Part shown: positions 8,248 through 17,649 of the stretch, one piece after another
How the letters are laid out: the number at the start of each line of letters is the position of its first letter
Position numbering within the stretch: position 1 is the stretch's first letter
Assembly (NCBI RefSeq): GCF_049808615.1
Contig: NZ_JBNCAN010000022.1
Location: 1 to 64,000 of the forward strand
DNA: 64,000 bases
Source: Modicisalibacter sp049808615
GTDB taxonomy: Bacteria; Pseudomonadota; Gammaproteobacteria; Pseudomonadales; Halomonadaceae
Direction: 5' to 3'
Program-made: the position numbers and the translations under genes
Notes under the pieces: model-generated
Databases searched by the model: none
What the model was told of the DNA's origin: nothing
The model's input: only the letters and a program-made list of their open reading frames with translations

Positions 8248-9710
8248 CCGGATACAGAGCCGAGGCCGCCGAGGCAGTAGTACTTCGTCTCCAGATACTC
8301 CTCGATGCCCGTGGTGCCTCCCTCGCGGCCCAAACCGGACTGTTTCACGCCACCAAAAGGCACCGGGGGACCGGTCATCTTCACCGTGTTGATCGCCACC
8401 ATGCCGTTCTGCAAGGCGCGCAGCATCTTCCAGATGCGACGGATATCGTGGGTAAACACATAGGCCGACAGGCCATACTCGGTATCGTTGGCCATCTCGA
8501 TGGCTTCATCGTCGCTGGCAAACTTGGTGATCCCGGCCACCGGTGCGAAATTCTCTTCCCGCCAGATTTGCATGTCACCGGTCACATGGGTCAGTAGCGT
8601 CGGCATGAAGAAATTCTCATCCGGTGCCATGGACTGATCGCCATGAATCAAGGTAGCGCCCTTGGAGAGCGCATCGTCGACGATGTTGGACGCCTTCTCG
8701 ACGGCCCGCTGATGAATCAGCGGACCGATATCGATCTCGCTGACCAGACCATTGCCGACCTTGAGAGCCTTCATGCGCTCGGCGAAGTACTCGACGAATT
8801 CGTCATGCACATCTTCATGAACCAAGATGCGATTGGCCGCTAGACAGTCCTGCCCCGCAGTCTGGAACTTGGCCGCCACAGCGGCAAGCGCAGCCTCCTT
8901 GGGATCAACGTCAGGGCCGACGATAAACGGTGCGTTACCACCGAGTTCCAGCGAGACTCGCTTGACGGTGCTGGCGCATTGCTCCAACAACAAGCGTCCG
9001 ACCGGCGTGGAGCCGGTGAAGGACAGCGCCTTGACCCGTTCTTCCTTGCACAGCACCTCGGAAACTTCGGCGGCTTCGCCAAGCACCACGTTGAACACTC
9101 CCGCGGGAATGCCGGCACGCTCGGCCAGTTCCGCCAGCGCCAGTGCAGAAAACGGCGTCTCGCCGGCCGGCTTGACGATCACTGGGCAACCGGCCGCCAT
9201 GGCTGCGGCGGCCTTGCGAGTGATCATCGCCAGCGGGAAGTTCCAAGGCGTGATCAATGCGGCTACACCGATCGGCTCCTTGAGGGTCCCGAGCGCCGCG
9301 TTTGGAATATGACTGGGAATGGTCTGGCCGAAGGTACGCTTGCCCTCTTCGGCGAACCAGCGCACGAAGCTGGCACCGTATTCGACCTCGCCCCGCGCAT
9401 CGGGCAACGGCTTGCCCTGCTCGTGGGTCATGATGATGGCGAGATCCTCGCGGTTGGCCTGGATCAAGTCATACCAGGCCAGCAGGCGCTCACAACGCTC
9501 GTCGGCGCGTAATGCGCGCCAGTGGACGAAGGCGTTGTCGGCCGCCTCGATCGCGCCGCGAATCTGCTCGGTCTCGAGCAGGGGAATATGCCCCAGGGTC
9601 TCGCCGGTGGCCGGATCGATCACGGCCGTCTCGCGGCCGGCGTCGCCGTGGGTCCATTTGCCATCGATGTAGGCGTACTGGCGTAAAAGACGCGGATCGT
9701 CGAGTTTCAT
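8241..9710 (-). CDS. doeC: DoeC, aspartate-semialdehyde dehydrogenase (ALDH superfamily)
   Basis: A 489-residue NAD(P)-dependent aldehyde dehydrogenase close to the succinate-semialdehyde dehydrogenase (GabD) group. The general-base Glu is in SLELGGNAPF, the catalytic Cys in AGQDCLAANR (residue 289), and FTGSTPVG binds the dinucleotide. In ectoine breakdown DoeC oxidises aspartate semialdehyde to aspartate, the exit to central metabolism. ATG 9710 is chosen because GGAGG is five bases upstream; the longer open frame up to 9917 is not supported. It precedes doeD with a 174-base gap filled by a palindromic repeat. Without the context it would be called GabD. Confidence 0.84.
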   Translation of the reverse strand: MKLDDPRLLRQYAYIDGKWTHGDAGRETAVIDPATGETLGHIPLLETEQIRGAIEAADNAFVHWRALRADERCERLLAWYDLIQANREDLAIIMTHEQGKPLPDARGEVEYGASFVRWFAEEGKRTFGQTIPSHIPNAALGTLKEPIGVAALITPWNFPLAMITRKAAAAMAAGCPVIVKPAGETPFSALALAELAERAGIPAGVFNVVLGEAAEVSEVLCKEERVKALSFTGSTPVGRLLLEQCASTVKRVSLELGGNAPFIVGPDVDPKEAALAAVAAKFQTAGQDCLAANRILVHEDVHDEFVEYFAERMKALKVGNGLVSEIDIGPLIHQRAVEKASNIVDDALSKGATLIHGDQSMAPDENFFMPTLLTHVTGDMQIWREENFAPVAGITKFASDDEAIEMANDTEYGLSAYVFTHDIRRIWKMLRALQNGMVAINTVKMTGPPVPFGGVKQSGLGREGGTTGIEEYLETKYYCLGGLGSVSGS

Positions 9711-9962
9711 GCATGCCTCCTTGAAACGAAAAGCAGGCAGCGACCTGCCTGAACACAAGACACAGGATAGGGCCTGTCGCGGGCAGATACTTTTTGTCCC
9801 TGGCGGTTGCGACACGAGGTTTTTTTTGGAATCGCACGCCTGTCTTGCAACATTTTCTGGCGACACCTTGACGCAGCCGCGATGCTGACAAGCCGCCGCA
9901 CTGGACAGACAAGGCAAAACAAGCTTGGATGCTGTTTAAGTAGGTTGAGAGGCCGCAAGCAA
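9711..9962. promoter_or_regulatory. Divergent intergenic region between doeC and cbpA
   Basis: These 252 bases must hold promoters for doeC on the minus strand and cbpA on the plus strand. No clear sigma-70 or sigma-32 boxes and no strong operator were found by eye. Confidence 0.4.
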
Positions 9963-10916
9963 ATGGAGTTCAAGGACTACTACCAGATCATGGGGGTCGC
10001 CCGGGACGCGACCCAGGACGAGATCAAGCGCGCCTATCGCAAGCTGGCGCGCAAGTACCACCCGGATGTCAACAAGGAGGCAGATGCCGAGACGAGGTTC
10101 AAGGAGGTAGGCGAGGCCTACGAGGTGCTCAAGGACCCGGAGAAGCGCGCCGCCTACGACCGGCTTGGCGCCGACTGGCAAGGCGGCCAGGATTTCCGCC
10201 CACCACCGGACTGGGACGAGGGATTTGCCTTTCACGGCGGTGGGTTCACCGATGCCGATTCAGAGCAGTTCAGCGACTTCTTCGAGAGCCTGTTCGGGCG
10301 CGGGGGATTCGGTGGCGGCCATGGACGACACACACAGCGTGAATTTCACATGCGCGGTCAGGATAGCTACGCCAAGGTGCTCATCGACCTGGAAGACGCC
10401 TATCACGGCGCCACCCGCAGCTTCACCCTGACCCAGACCGAGCTGGGCAGCGACGGTCGACCACGAAGCCGCGAGCGCACCTTGAGCGTCAAGATTCCCA
10501 AGGGAGTGCGCCAGGGCCAGCATATCCGCCTGGCTGGACAGGGCGAGGCCGGCCTGGGGAAGGGTGACCCCGGTGACTTGTACCTCGAAATCGAGTTTCG
10601 CCCCCACCCCTTCTACCATGTCGAGGGCAAGGATGTGTTCCTGGATCTGCCTGTCGCGCCCTGGGAGGCGGCGTTGGGCGCCACCGTCAAGGCACCCGTG
10701 CCCACGGGCTCGGTGGATCTCAAGATACCGGCCAGTTCGGCAGCGGGACGCAAGTTGCGGCTGAAGGGACGCGGGCTGCCCGCAAAATCGCCGGGGGATC
10801 TCTATGTCGTATTGAAGATTGCCCTGCCACCTGCGCAAAACGATGCCGCCAAGGCCGCCTATCGTGAATTCGAGAAGGCCTTCAAGTTCAACCCGCGTGC
10901 GCACCTGGGGGGATGA
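9963..10916 (+). CDS. cbpA: CbpA, DnaJ-class co-chaperone / curved-DNA-binding protein
   Basis: A 317-residue J-domain protein. The N-terminal J domain (about residues 5-70) carries the HPD motif in KYHPDVNKE that stimulates DnaK ATPase. A Gly/Phe-rich linker (about 90-125) follows, then two beta-rich substrate-binding domains. It lacks the zinc-finger domain of DnaJ, so it is a CbpA type. The start at 9963 gives the expected MEFKDYYQIMGV opening; the only Shine-Dalgarno-like sequence, GAGAGG, is rather distant. The next gene, cbpM, starts four bases after its stop, and CbpM is the known inhibitor of CbpA. Confidence 0.93.
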   Translation: MEFKDYYQIMGVARDATQDEIKRAYRKLARKYHPDVNKEADAETRFKEVGEAYEVLKDPEKRAAYDRLGADWQGGQDFRPPPDWDEGFAFHGGGFTDADSEQFSDFFESLFGRGGFGGGHGRHTQREFHMRGQDSYAKVLIDLEDAYHGATRSFTLTQTELGSDGRPRSRERTLSVKIPKGVRQGQHIRLAGQGEAGLGKGDPGDLYLEIEFRPHPFYHVEGKDVFLDLPVAPWEAALGATVKAPVPTGSVDLKIPASSAAGRKLRLKGRGLPAKSPGDLYVVLKIALPPAQNDAAKAAYREFEKAFKFNPRAHLGG

Positions 10917-10919
10917 ACC

Positions 10920-11237
10920 GTGACGAACAGAAAACTAGAGACGTTATTGTCCGGCGAAGTGCTGGAAGAGGACATCGAGCTGACCCTGGCGGAACTGTGC
11001 CGAGCCTGCCAGTTGCCGGCGGAACAGATCGTCGACCTAGTCGACGAGGGCGTCATCGACCCGGTGGGCCGCGACCCCGCACGCTGGCGCTTTTACGGCG
11101 TCAGCGTGCGCCGGGTACGCTGCGTACAGCGGCTCAGGCAGGACCTGGGGATCAACGCCGCCGGCGCCGCCCTGGCACTCGAGTTGCTCGAGGAGCTGGA
11201 GCAACTGCGTGCACGGCTGCGACGGCTCGACGACTAG
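10920..11237 (+). CDS. cbpM: CbpM, modulator of CbpA
   Basis: A 105-residue protein starting at a GTG four bases after the cbpA stop; the G-rich end of cbpA serves as ribosome-binding site. The sequence has a MerR-like helical core (LTLAELCRACQLPAEQIVDLVDEGVIDP) and a C-terminal coiled segment rich in Leu and Glu. CbpM binds the J domain of CbpA and blocks both its chaperone and DNA-binding activities. The order cbpA-cbpM matches the enterobacterial operon. It converges with the decarboxylase gene 12 bases downstream, with no obvious terminator. Confidence 0.9.
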   Translation: MTNRKLETLLSGEVLEEDIELTLAELCRACQLPAEQIVDLVDEGVIDPVGRDPARWRFYGVSVRRVRCVQRLRQDLGINAAGAALALELLEELEQLRARLRRLDD

Positions 11238-11249
11238 CCGGGCCAGCCG

Positions 11250-14039
11250 TCAATCGATGCACTCGCCGGTGGCCTGAAGCGCCGCCTCGGTAAACACGAG
11301 CAGCCCGAGCTCCGGACGGTAGCCATGGATTTCCTTGACGTCCAGGGCCTGGAGAAAATGCAGGATCTCCTCGCTGATCACCTGGCCCGGCACCAATACC
11401 GGGAAGCCCGGCGGATAGGGAATCACGAAGGTCGCCGAGACCACATCGCGGCCCTTGTCCATGGCGCGCTGCAGTTCGCCATTGTCGAAGCGCAGATATT
11501 CGGTGTTGTCCTCGTCGTAGCTCAGGAAATAGGCACGGCGAATGTCGCCGTCCGGAGTGCCCTCCGACGCATGGGGTCGGAAGGCGGCATGGAAGCGGCT
11601 GAAATCCGGTAACGGCGGCAGGTCCTGGGTCAGCGACCTGATCTGGTGCTCGATGATCTTGCGCTCGGGGCGACTGCTTTCCTCCCAGCGGCGATCGAAG
11701 GACTTGGCCAACTTGATCAACACATCGAGCAGGTAGGCGATCGACCCACGGCTGGTGCCGATGTTGGTCATGAACAGCACGGTGTTGCGCGAGGTCTTGT
11801 TGATCTGGATGCCGAACTGGTTCATCAGGTAGTCGTTCTTGAAGGCATCGCCATCGATCCCGGTCTTGCCAATCGACATGGTGATGCGCGTCGGGTCGAC
11901 CACGAACTCATCGTGGGCCCAGGCCTCCTCCATCTTGTTCCAGCCGCTGTTGGCGTCGTAGAAGGTCTCGACCCCGGACTGGCGGTACTCGGCGGGCACC
12001 AGATCGCTGTTCTTGAGTATCTCGAAGTACTTCTGCAGCAGTGGATTGGTGTAGAGCTGCTCACGCAGCGACAGCGCCGCCTCGACCTGGGCATGAACAA
12101 GCTCGAAGCCTTCCATCTCGGCCTGCATGCGTCCCACGTCCAGCGATGCCAGGATCTGGTAGTTCGGCGAGGTCGAGGTATGGGTCATGTAGGCTTCATG
12201 GAACGGCGCCTCGACCTTCTGGCGGAAGTCCTGGTCGTAGACATGGATCATCGAGCCCTGACGCAGTGAGGTCAGGGTCTTGTGGGTCGAATGGGTGGCA
12301 TAGGCGCGCACCCGCACCGCCCCGGGATCCGGAAGCAGGCGACGCTCCAGCCAGGTGGCGTCATCGTCCGGGTCGAGCTGTTCGAACTCGGCCTTCCAGG
12401 CCGCGTACTCCCTGGCATACTCCTCGCTGCGGTAGCGATCTCGAAGATGGCGCGCGGCGTGCATCGCGGTGCGCGGCCGGTAGGTCGGGTTGAAGGTGGC
12501 GAAGGCAAACCAGGCCTCGTCCCACAGGAAGACCAGGTCGGGCTTGATGGCCAGGCACTCCTCCATGACTCGGCGAACGTTATAGACTACGCCGTCGAAG
12601 GTGCAATTGGTCAGCAACAGCATCTTGACCTTGTCGAGCTGACCCGAACGCTTGTAGGCCAGCAGGGTCTTCTTGATCTCCTTGAGCGGCACGGCACCGT
12701 ACATGGAGTAATCGTTGAGCGGATAGGAATCCAGGTAGGCGACATGGGCGCCGGCCAGCACCATGCCGTAGTGGTGCGACTTGTGGCAGTCGCGGTCGAC
12801 CAGCACGATGTCGCGGGGCTTGACCAGGGCCTGGACCACGATCTTGTTGGCCGTTGAGGTGCCATTGGTGACGAAGAAGCTCTGACGCGCCCCGAAGGCA
12901 CGGGCGGCATACTCTTGAGCCTTCTTGATCGGCCCGTAGGGTTGCAGCAGCGAATCCAGGCCGCCGGAGGTCGCCGAGGTCTCGGCAAGAAAGATGTTGA
13001 TGCCGTAGAAGTCGATCATCTGCCCGGCCCAGTGAGAGCGGGTGACCGACTTGCCCCGGGAGATCGGCATGGCATGGAAGACCCCGGTGGGCTTCTTGCT
13101 GTATTCGCGCAGGGCATCGAAGAACGGCGTGCGGTAACGATCGTCGATGGCACGCAGGATGGTGTGATGCTGCTCGATGTAGTCGGTTTCGCGATAGAAG
13201 ATCCGGTTGAAGTGGCGAATGTCGCCGCTGGCCGTGGCCTCGACATCGCCGCTGGTGACCAGGAACTGGTCGATCTCGGGGCGAATCTCGCGAATCATGG
13301 AACTGAGCAGCAGGCTGCGCTCGGCCTCGGACTTGGTCTCCAGCTCGGCCTCCGAGATTCCTTCCAGGTAGTTGCGCAGGGCACTCAGGTTGTACTTCGA
13401 CTTGTAGGGGAACTCATAGCGGATCAGGCAGGCCTGAATGTTGGGATTGACCAGGATGGCGATCAGGGCATCCTCGAAGCTTCTCACCGTGACCACGTCA
13501 TAGACGAAGCGATCCTCGGGGCGGCGCAGGTTATGAAAGGCCTCGCGCACCACTTCCTCCTCCTGGGTCGACATGGCGTCGACGATCAAGAGCTCGAAGT
13601 AAGGCTGCGATGAACTGTTGGAGGCCGGGTGGCCCCGCCGAAGCTGGGCCAGGGCGTCGAGGGCCTCCAGATCTTCGGCATCGGCGTCGGTCTCGCTGAG
13701 ATCGACGTTTCGGCGGCGATAGGATTCGCTGATCAGCGCGCGCACCAGGCGCTTGACCACCTTCTCGAGCAGCGCGAATTCCTCGCGATCGAACAGCGAC
13801 CAAAGATGGCGAAAGTCCTCCTTGGACGGAAAGGCATGGTAATCCTCGATAATCTCCAGCCGCGTCAGCTTGACGTCGATGGACTTGACCAGGTTGCGCA
13901 CCTGCCCTTCGTTGTTTACCCGTACCAGCCGACCCAGATCGCGTTTCAGGGCATTCCAGGTATCCGCTCGAAGCTGTGAAATCTTGTGATAGAAGCCCAG
14001 CGCTGTATACGGCGTTTCCGATCCAGTCTTTTCGTTCAT
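11250..14039 (-). CDS. Large PLP-dependent Orn/Lys/Arg-type decarboxylase with long N-terminal region
   Basis: A 929-residue fold-type I PLP enzyme. The cofactor Lys is residue 587 in ATHSTHKTLTSLRQ, and GTSTANKIVVQALVK and LLLTNCTFDGVVYN are hallmark segments of the Orn/Lys/Arg decarboxylase major domain. Classical inducible enzymes have about 710-755 residues. Here about 300 residues precede the core, including a receiver-like wing domain (ELLIVDAMSTQEEEV...) and an Asp/Glu-rich linker. It would decarboxylate a basic amino acid to a polyamine-type amine. Which one cannot be told. It is last in a four-gene minus-strand cluster. ATG 14039 has AGGTGA just upstream. Confidence 0.8.
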   Translation of the reverse strand: MNEKTGSETPYTALGFYHKISQLRADTWNALKRDLGRLVRVNNEGQVRNLVKSIDVKLTRLEIIEDYHAFPSKEDFRHLWSLFDREEFALLEKVVKRLVRALISESYRRRNVDLSETDADAEDLEALDALAQLRRGHPASNSSSQPYFELLIVDAMSTQEEEVVREAFHNLRRPEDRFVYDVVTVRSFEDALIAILVNPNIQACLIRYEFPYKSKYNLSALRNYLEGISEAELETKSEAERSLLLSSMIREIRPEIDQFLVTSGDVEATASGDIRHFNRIFYRETDYIEQHHTILRAIDDRYRTPFFDALREYSKKPTGVFHAMPISRGKSVTRSHWAGQMIDFYGINIFLAETSATSGGLDSLLQPYGPIKKAQEYAARAFGARQSFFVTNGTSTANKIVVQALVKPRDIVLVDRDCHKSHHYGMVLAGAHVAYLDSYPLNDYSMYGAVPLKEIKKTLLAYKRSGQLDKVKMLLLTNCTFDGVVYNVRRVMEECLAIKPDLVFLWDEAWFAFATFNPTYRPRTAMHAARHLRDRYRSEEYAREYAAWKAEFEQLDPDDDATWLERRLLPDPGAVRVRAYATHSTHKTLTSLRQGSMIHVYDQDFRQKVEAPFHEAYMTHTSTSPNYQILASLDVGRMQAEMEGFELVHAQVEAALSLREQLYTNPLLQKYFEILKNSDLVPAEYRQSGVETFYDANSGWNKMEEAWAHDEFVVDPTRITMSIGKTGIDGDAFKNDYLMNQFGIQINKTSRNTVLFMTNIGTSRGSIAYLLDVLIKLAKSFDRRWEESSRPERKIIEHQIRSLTQDLPPLPDFSRFHAAFRPHASEGTPDGDIRRAYFLSYDEDNTEYLRFDNGELQRAMDKGRDVVSATFVIPYPPGFPVLVPGQVISEEILHFLQALDVKEIHGYRPELGLLVFTEAALQATGECID

Positions 14040-14152
14040 GTTGTCACCTGGTTCTGCCGTTCGTTGTTATCAGTATATCGTGCTTGTGCTGCCTGCCAGC
14101 CGTTACCCACCAAGTGGCCGACAAGGGGAAATCGCAGTGTCACATCCTGTCA

Positions 14153-15151
14153 TCAGGCCGTGTGGGTGACCCGACTGGTGTAGTGAATGCCAAGCGTGGT
14201 CTCCTCGAAATGCGTGAAGGAAAGGTCCAGGTACTGGCAGGGCCAGCGAAACTGAACACGGCCCTGACGTGGCCAATAGACCGAGGTATAGATCGTGCCC
14301 AGGCCACGTCGGTAATCGCTGCGATACAGCGGTGGTGCCGCAAAGGCCGAAATCAGGCGCGACTCGGTGGTGGTATCGTCGCTGACCAGAATCGATAGCT
14401 GCCGCTCGCGGATCAGGGTCTCCGAAGCCAGCGCATGGGCATACCACTCGATCTTCCGCTGATGATTGGTGGCCACCTGCACCCGGCGGATGGACGCTGG
14501 CCGATCCGGAGCGATCATGGCTGTGATGTAGCGACCCTGGGCATCGGTGACGGTGATATTGTAAGCCATGTGGGTGGGCACTCGAGCCAGCACCTTGGCT
14601 GCCTCGGGGGTGGAGTCGCAGAACTCGAGCAGGTACCGCAGGATGATCGGTGCACCGAAGCCGTCACCCACCACCGTGCGACCACCGAAGGCCAGCGATA
14701 CCGACAGACCACTGTCGTTGATGCCATCGAGCACCCCCCACAGGCAGTCGGTCATGGCGATGACCCGCCGCTCGTTCCAGTGGCTATAGAGGATGGTGCC
14801 CTCGCAGAGCTCCGGCGGGTAATCGTAGTTGCGCACCAGCAGATGGGCATCGGCTCTGGCCAATACGGCCTGCGAGCAACCGGTGATGTAGGCCGGCGGG
14901 CGATAAAGGCTCAGCATGCGCGATGCCAGATCACCGCCGCCGGCCAGCCTGCACAATCGCTCGTAGGTGGGTATCAGCTCGGGCATGTGCCGCTCGAGCG
15001 CATTGTAGCAAGCCAGATACCCCGGGCGCTCGCGCTCACCTTCCGACAGATACCAACGCTCGTATGCCGGCCAATGCAAGTCGAAGAGCGACTGCCATTT
15101 CTCGCCTGCCACGGGCTCATGTACGGCACGAAATACGAGCTGCTTGTCCAT
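14153..15151 (-). CDS. C45-family (acyl-CoA:6-aminopenicillanate acyltransferase-like) Ntn hydrolase
   Basis: A 332-residue protein of the peptidase C45/IAT family. GCSQAVLARADAHLLVRNYDY is typical: the Cys in GCSQ is the likely N-terminal nucleophile after self-cleavage of about the first 93 residues. DCLWGVLDGINDSGLSVSLAFGG matches the conserved substrate-binding core. Family members transfer or hydrolyse acyl groups on amines and peptides; bacterial members are mostly uncharacterised. It lies between an ATP-grasp protein and a decarboxylase gene on the same strand, suggesting a role in making or breaking an amide with an amine product. A G-rich ribosome-binding site precedes ATG 15151. Confidence 0.75.
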   Translation of the reverse strand: MDKQLVFRAVHEPVAGEKWQSLFDLHWPAYERWYLSEGERERPGYLACYNALERHMPELIPTYERLCRLAGGGDLASRMLSLYRPPAYITGCSQAVLARADAHLLVRNYDYPPELCEGTILYSHWNERRVIAMTDCLWGVLDGINDSGLSVSLAFGGRTVVGDGFGAPIILRYLLEFCDSTPEAAKVLARVPTHMAYNITVTDAQGRYITAMIAPDRPASIRRVQVATNHQRKIEWYAHALASETLIRERQLSILVSDDTTTESRLISAFAAPPLYRSDYRRGLGTIYTSVYWPRQGRVQFRWPCQYLDLSFTHFEETTLGIHYTSRVTHTA

Positions 15152-15181
15152 GTGTCTGCCCCGCCCCGGCGGGTTTTCTCC

Positions 15182-16648
15182 TTAAAGGATCTTGAAGTTG
15201 CCGCCGCCGATTGCGTGACTGACCGCTACCTCTTCGACCACCGGGTCCTGCAAGGCCTGACCGGCGAACTGGCCGCGAATGCCCTCGATCCAGGCCTTGG
15301 CGCGCGGCGTAAGCTGGAAGTCATCGTCCATCAGGCGGCCTCGAGTGATCAGGATCCCCAGATCTGCGCCCTCGTAACGGAAGTCGCCGACGCCACTGAT
15401 ACGCAGGAAGAAGGCCTCCTGCTCACTCTCGGCGGCATGCGGGTGCGGATCGTAATGGCCGTAGGCGATGCTGCCGTCTTCGGCCATTCGCCAGACACCG
15501 GACTGTGGCGCCTGGGTCAGCAGGTCTACCGATTCTTCGGTGTACTTGATCACCAGTTGGCTCCAGCTGTCGATGCTGTCCGGATGCGCCCAGCGATCGT
15601 TGATATCCTCGATGTCAAGATCGAAATCCTGATCGGAGAATTCCAGCAGATGAAACAGGAACAGCGGCACATCGGAATGAGCGAAGGCCGCCACGTTGGT
15701 CAGCGAACTGGCACCGGTGACCCGTGGATTGAGTTCGCCCAGGTAGACATCCTGAGTATCCATGTCGATCAGGAAGTCGAGCTCGAAGTAACCGCGATAG
15801 CCCTCCTCGCGCAGCGCTTCGCCGAAGAGGAAGGTGTACTCGCGGGCCTTGTCGCGCACCTCCTGGGAAAAGGCACCGGCGAACATCTCGTTGCCGCACC
15901 AGCCGCCCTTGTAGGGGGTCAGCGACTTGAAACCCACCAGTTCGGTCATCAAGGGGCCCACCACGGTACCACAGCGGGTCGAACAGGCCTCGATGGCGGA
16001 CCCGCGGCAGTTGATGCGCTTCATGATCTTGACCTCGGGTTCGGCCTCGATCTCCTCGGCGTACTTGTAGTACTCGCTCTCGTTGGACACGAAGAAGGTG
16101 GTATGACCCGAGTCCCCATAGGCCGACTGGATGACCAGATCCTGGGTTCCCAGTTCCTGGCAGACCTCAAGCAGATGTTGATAACTGTCGACCTTGGCGA
16201 GTACGTTGGGCACGCTCGGCACCCCCACCTTGTTGCCGATGCGTACCGTCTCGATCTTGTTGTCCATCCGCGAGCGAAGCTTCGCCGGGGGAAAGGCCAC
16301 CCGCAGCCCCAACTGCTCGCAGATCTCCTCGGTATGCTCGTCGAACATCAGGAAGGTGGCGACGCCCTTGCCGCCCCGCGACTTCAGGTAGTCGATCACT
16401 TCCTTGTGTTCCAGCAAATAGTTGTTGATGTCCTCGATACTTTCGAAGTCGCGAGGAAACTTTTCCCTGGGAACGAAGACGTTCTTCTGACGCCGATCGA
16501 AGCAGTCGATGTAATTGATGTGACGAAAGTTCCCCACCCAGTCGCCAATGCCCAACAGATTGAAGTTGGTCGCCGAGATGAAGTAGATAGGCTCCTTGTT
16601 GTTGTGAAAGTAACGCCTTACGTCAGAAATGCTGGTGATCTTGTTCAT
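15182..16648 (-). CDS. ATP-grasp ligase of unknown substrate
   Basis: A 488-residue protein with an ATP-grasp fold. The central part has the nucleotide-binding segments (VIQSAYGDSGHTTFF glycine-rich loop, KIMKRINCRG) and a metal-binding end FELDFLIDMDTQDVYLGELNPRVTG, where Glu and Asn coordinate Mg2+. Such enzymes join a carboxylate to an amine through an acyl-phosphate. The C-terminal quarter (about 370-488) matches nothing I recognise. ATG 16648 is chosen because AGGAG lies eight bases upstream, although the frame extends 10 codons further. It is 30 bases upstream of the C45 gene. Automatic pipelines may call it biotin carboxylase, but no biotin-carboxylase-specific context is present. Confidence 0.75.
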   Translation of the reverse strand: MNKITSISDVRRYFHNNKEPIYFISATNFNLLGIGDWVGNFRHINYIDCFDRRQKNVFVPREKFPRDFESIEDINNYLLEHKEVIDYLKSRGGKGVATFLMFDEHTEEICEQLGLRVAFPPAKLRSRMDNKIETVRIGNKVGVPSVPNVLAKVDSYQHLLEVCQELGTQDLVIQSAYGDSGHTTFFVSNESEYYKYAEEIEAEPEVKIMKRINCRGSAIEACSTRCGTVVGPLMTELVGFKSLTPYKGGWCGNEMFAGAFSQEVRDKAREYTFLFGEALREEGYRGYFELDFLIDMDTQDVYLGELNPRVTGASSLTNVAAFAHSDVPLFLFHLLEFSDQDFDLDIEDINDRWAHPDSIDSWSQLVIKYTEESVDLLTQAPQSGVWRMAEDGSIAYGHYDPHPHAAESEQEAFFLRISGVGDFRYEGADLGILITRGRLMDDDFQLTPRAKAWIEGIRGQFAGQALQDPVVEEVAVSHAIGGGNFKIL

Positions 16649-16708
16649 GTTATCCACTCCTGTCGTGTTGCATTCCACCGGCTGTGTCGCTCCACTCGAG
16701 CCAACGGT

Positions 16709-17578
16709 TCAGAACGGCTCGATATTCTGCCTGACCGGTTTGGCCAAAGGACCCAGGGTATCGAGGAAGGGGCTGGAGCCGGTCTCGCTGCGATACAAAG
16801 AGAATTCTACCTGGCGATCACGGAAGCTCTTGAGCGGCTGGCCGAGCCCGCGCAAGCCAGTCTCCCGCTCGCGCCGCACGCGCTGCAGGTCGATCTCGAT
16901 GGGAATGATTTCCTCGCCGATGCCCGCCTGGTGAATGACATCGCCGGAGGGGCCGACCACTATCGAACAGCCGTTGCCCATGGCGCCGGCACCGTTGATA
17001 TCGAAGAAGTAGCACTGGTTGATGACGGCGTTGGTTCGGGCGATCGACAGCTCGATATCGCGATCAATGGTGTCGGTCATGGTGGGGTGCAGGATCACTT
17101 CCGCACCCATCGCAGCGAGGGTGCGAGTGGTCTCCGGGAACCACATGTCGTAGCAGATCGAGACCCCGAAGCGGCCGATATTGGGCACGTCGAAGACCAC
17201 GAACTCGCTGCCGCCCTCCACTCCCTCTTCATAAGGCCGGAACGGGAACATCTTGCGAAAGCGGGTGACCACCTGACCACTGGGATCGATCACACTCGCA
17301 GTATTATAGATCCTGTCCCCGACTCGCTCGAACATCGAGCCCGGAATCAACCAGATACGATACTGTGCAGCGATCTGACAAAACATCGCCTCCAGGGCAC
17401 TCGGCATCGACTGGGCGTGCTGGGTTGAGGCCCCATTGGCCACCAGTTCGCTGAACAGCACCATCTGTACCTGCGGAAAACGCGCCATCAGCACATCGAT
17501 GCGATGGCGCATGGCGTCGGTGTTGTCACCATGATGCAGAGCCTGCAGCTGGACACCGGCGATCGTGAAATATGACAT
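16709..17578 (-). CDS. Nitrilase-superfamily carbon-nitrogen hydrolase
   Basis: A 289-residue CN-hydrolase with the Glu-Lys-Cys triad visible: Glu in VLFSELVANG, Lys in RFRKMFPFRPYEEG, and Cys in GVSICYDMWFPE. The family hydrolyses amides, N-carbamoyl groups or nitriles; relatives include N-carbamoylputrescine amidase and omega-amidase. ATG 17578 has AGAGGT six bases upstream. It is first in a minus-strand cluster with the ATP-grasp, C45 and decarboxylase genes, which points to metabolism of an amidated amine. The substrate is not known. Confidence 0.82.
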   Translation of the reverse strand: MSYFTIAGVQLQALHHGDNTDAMRHRIDVLMARFPQVQMVLFSELVANGASTQHAQSMPSALEAMFCQIAAQYRIWLIPGSMFERVGDRIYNTASVIDPSGQVVTRFRKMFPFRPYEEGVEGGSEFVVFDVPNIGRFGVSICYDMWFPETTRTLAAMGAEVILHPTMTDTIDRDIELSIARTNAVINQCYFFDINGAGAMGNGCSIVVGPSGDVIHQAGIGEEIIPIEIDLQRVRRERETGLRGLGQPLKSFRDRQVEFSLYRSETGSSPFLDTLGPLAKPVRQNIEPF

Positions 17579-17649
17579 TTATAACCTCTAATATGCGATA
17601 GCCTACTCTTTCATTGGCTGCATCGATTGCTGCCAAAACATCAAACATA

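Noticed and set aside
14435..17428. A 997-codon open frame on the plus strand
   Set aside because: It is antisense to the C45, ATP-grasp and nitrilase genes, all of which show catalytic motifs on the minus strand; the frame has no recognisable domain and reflects high GC content.
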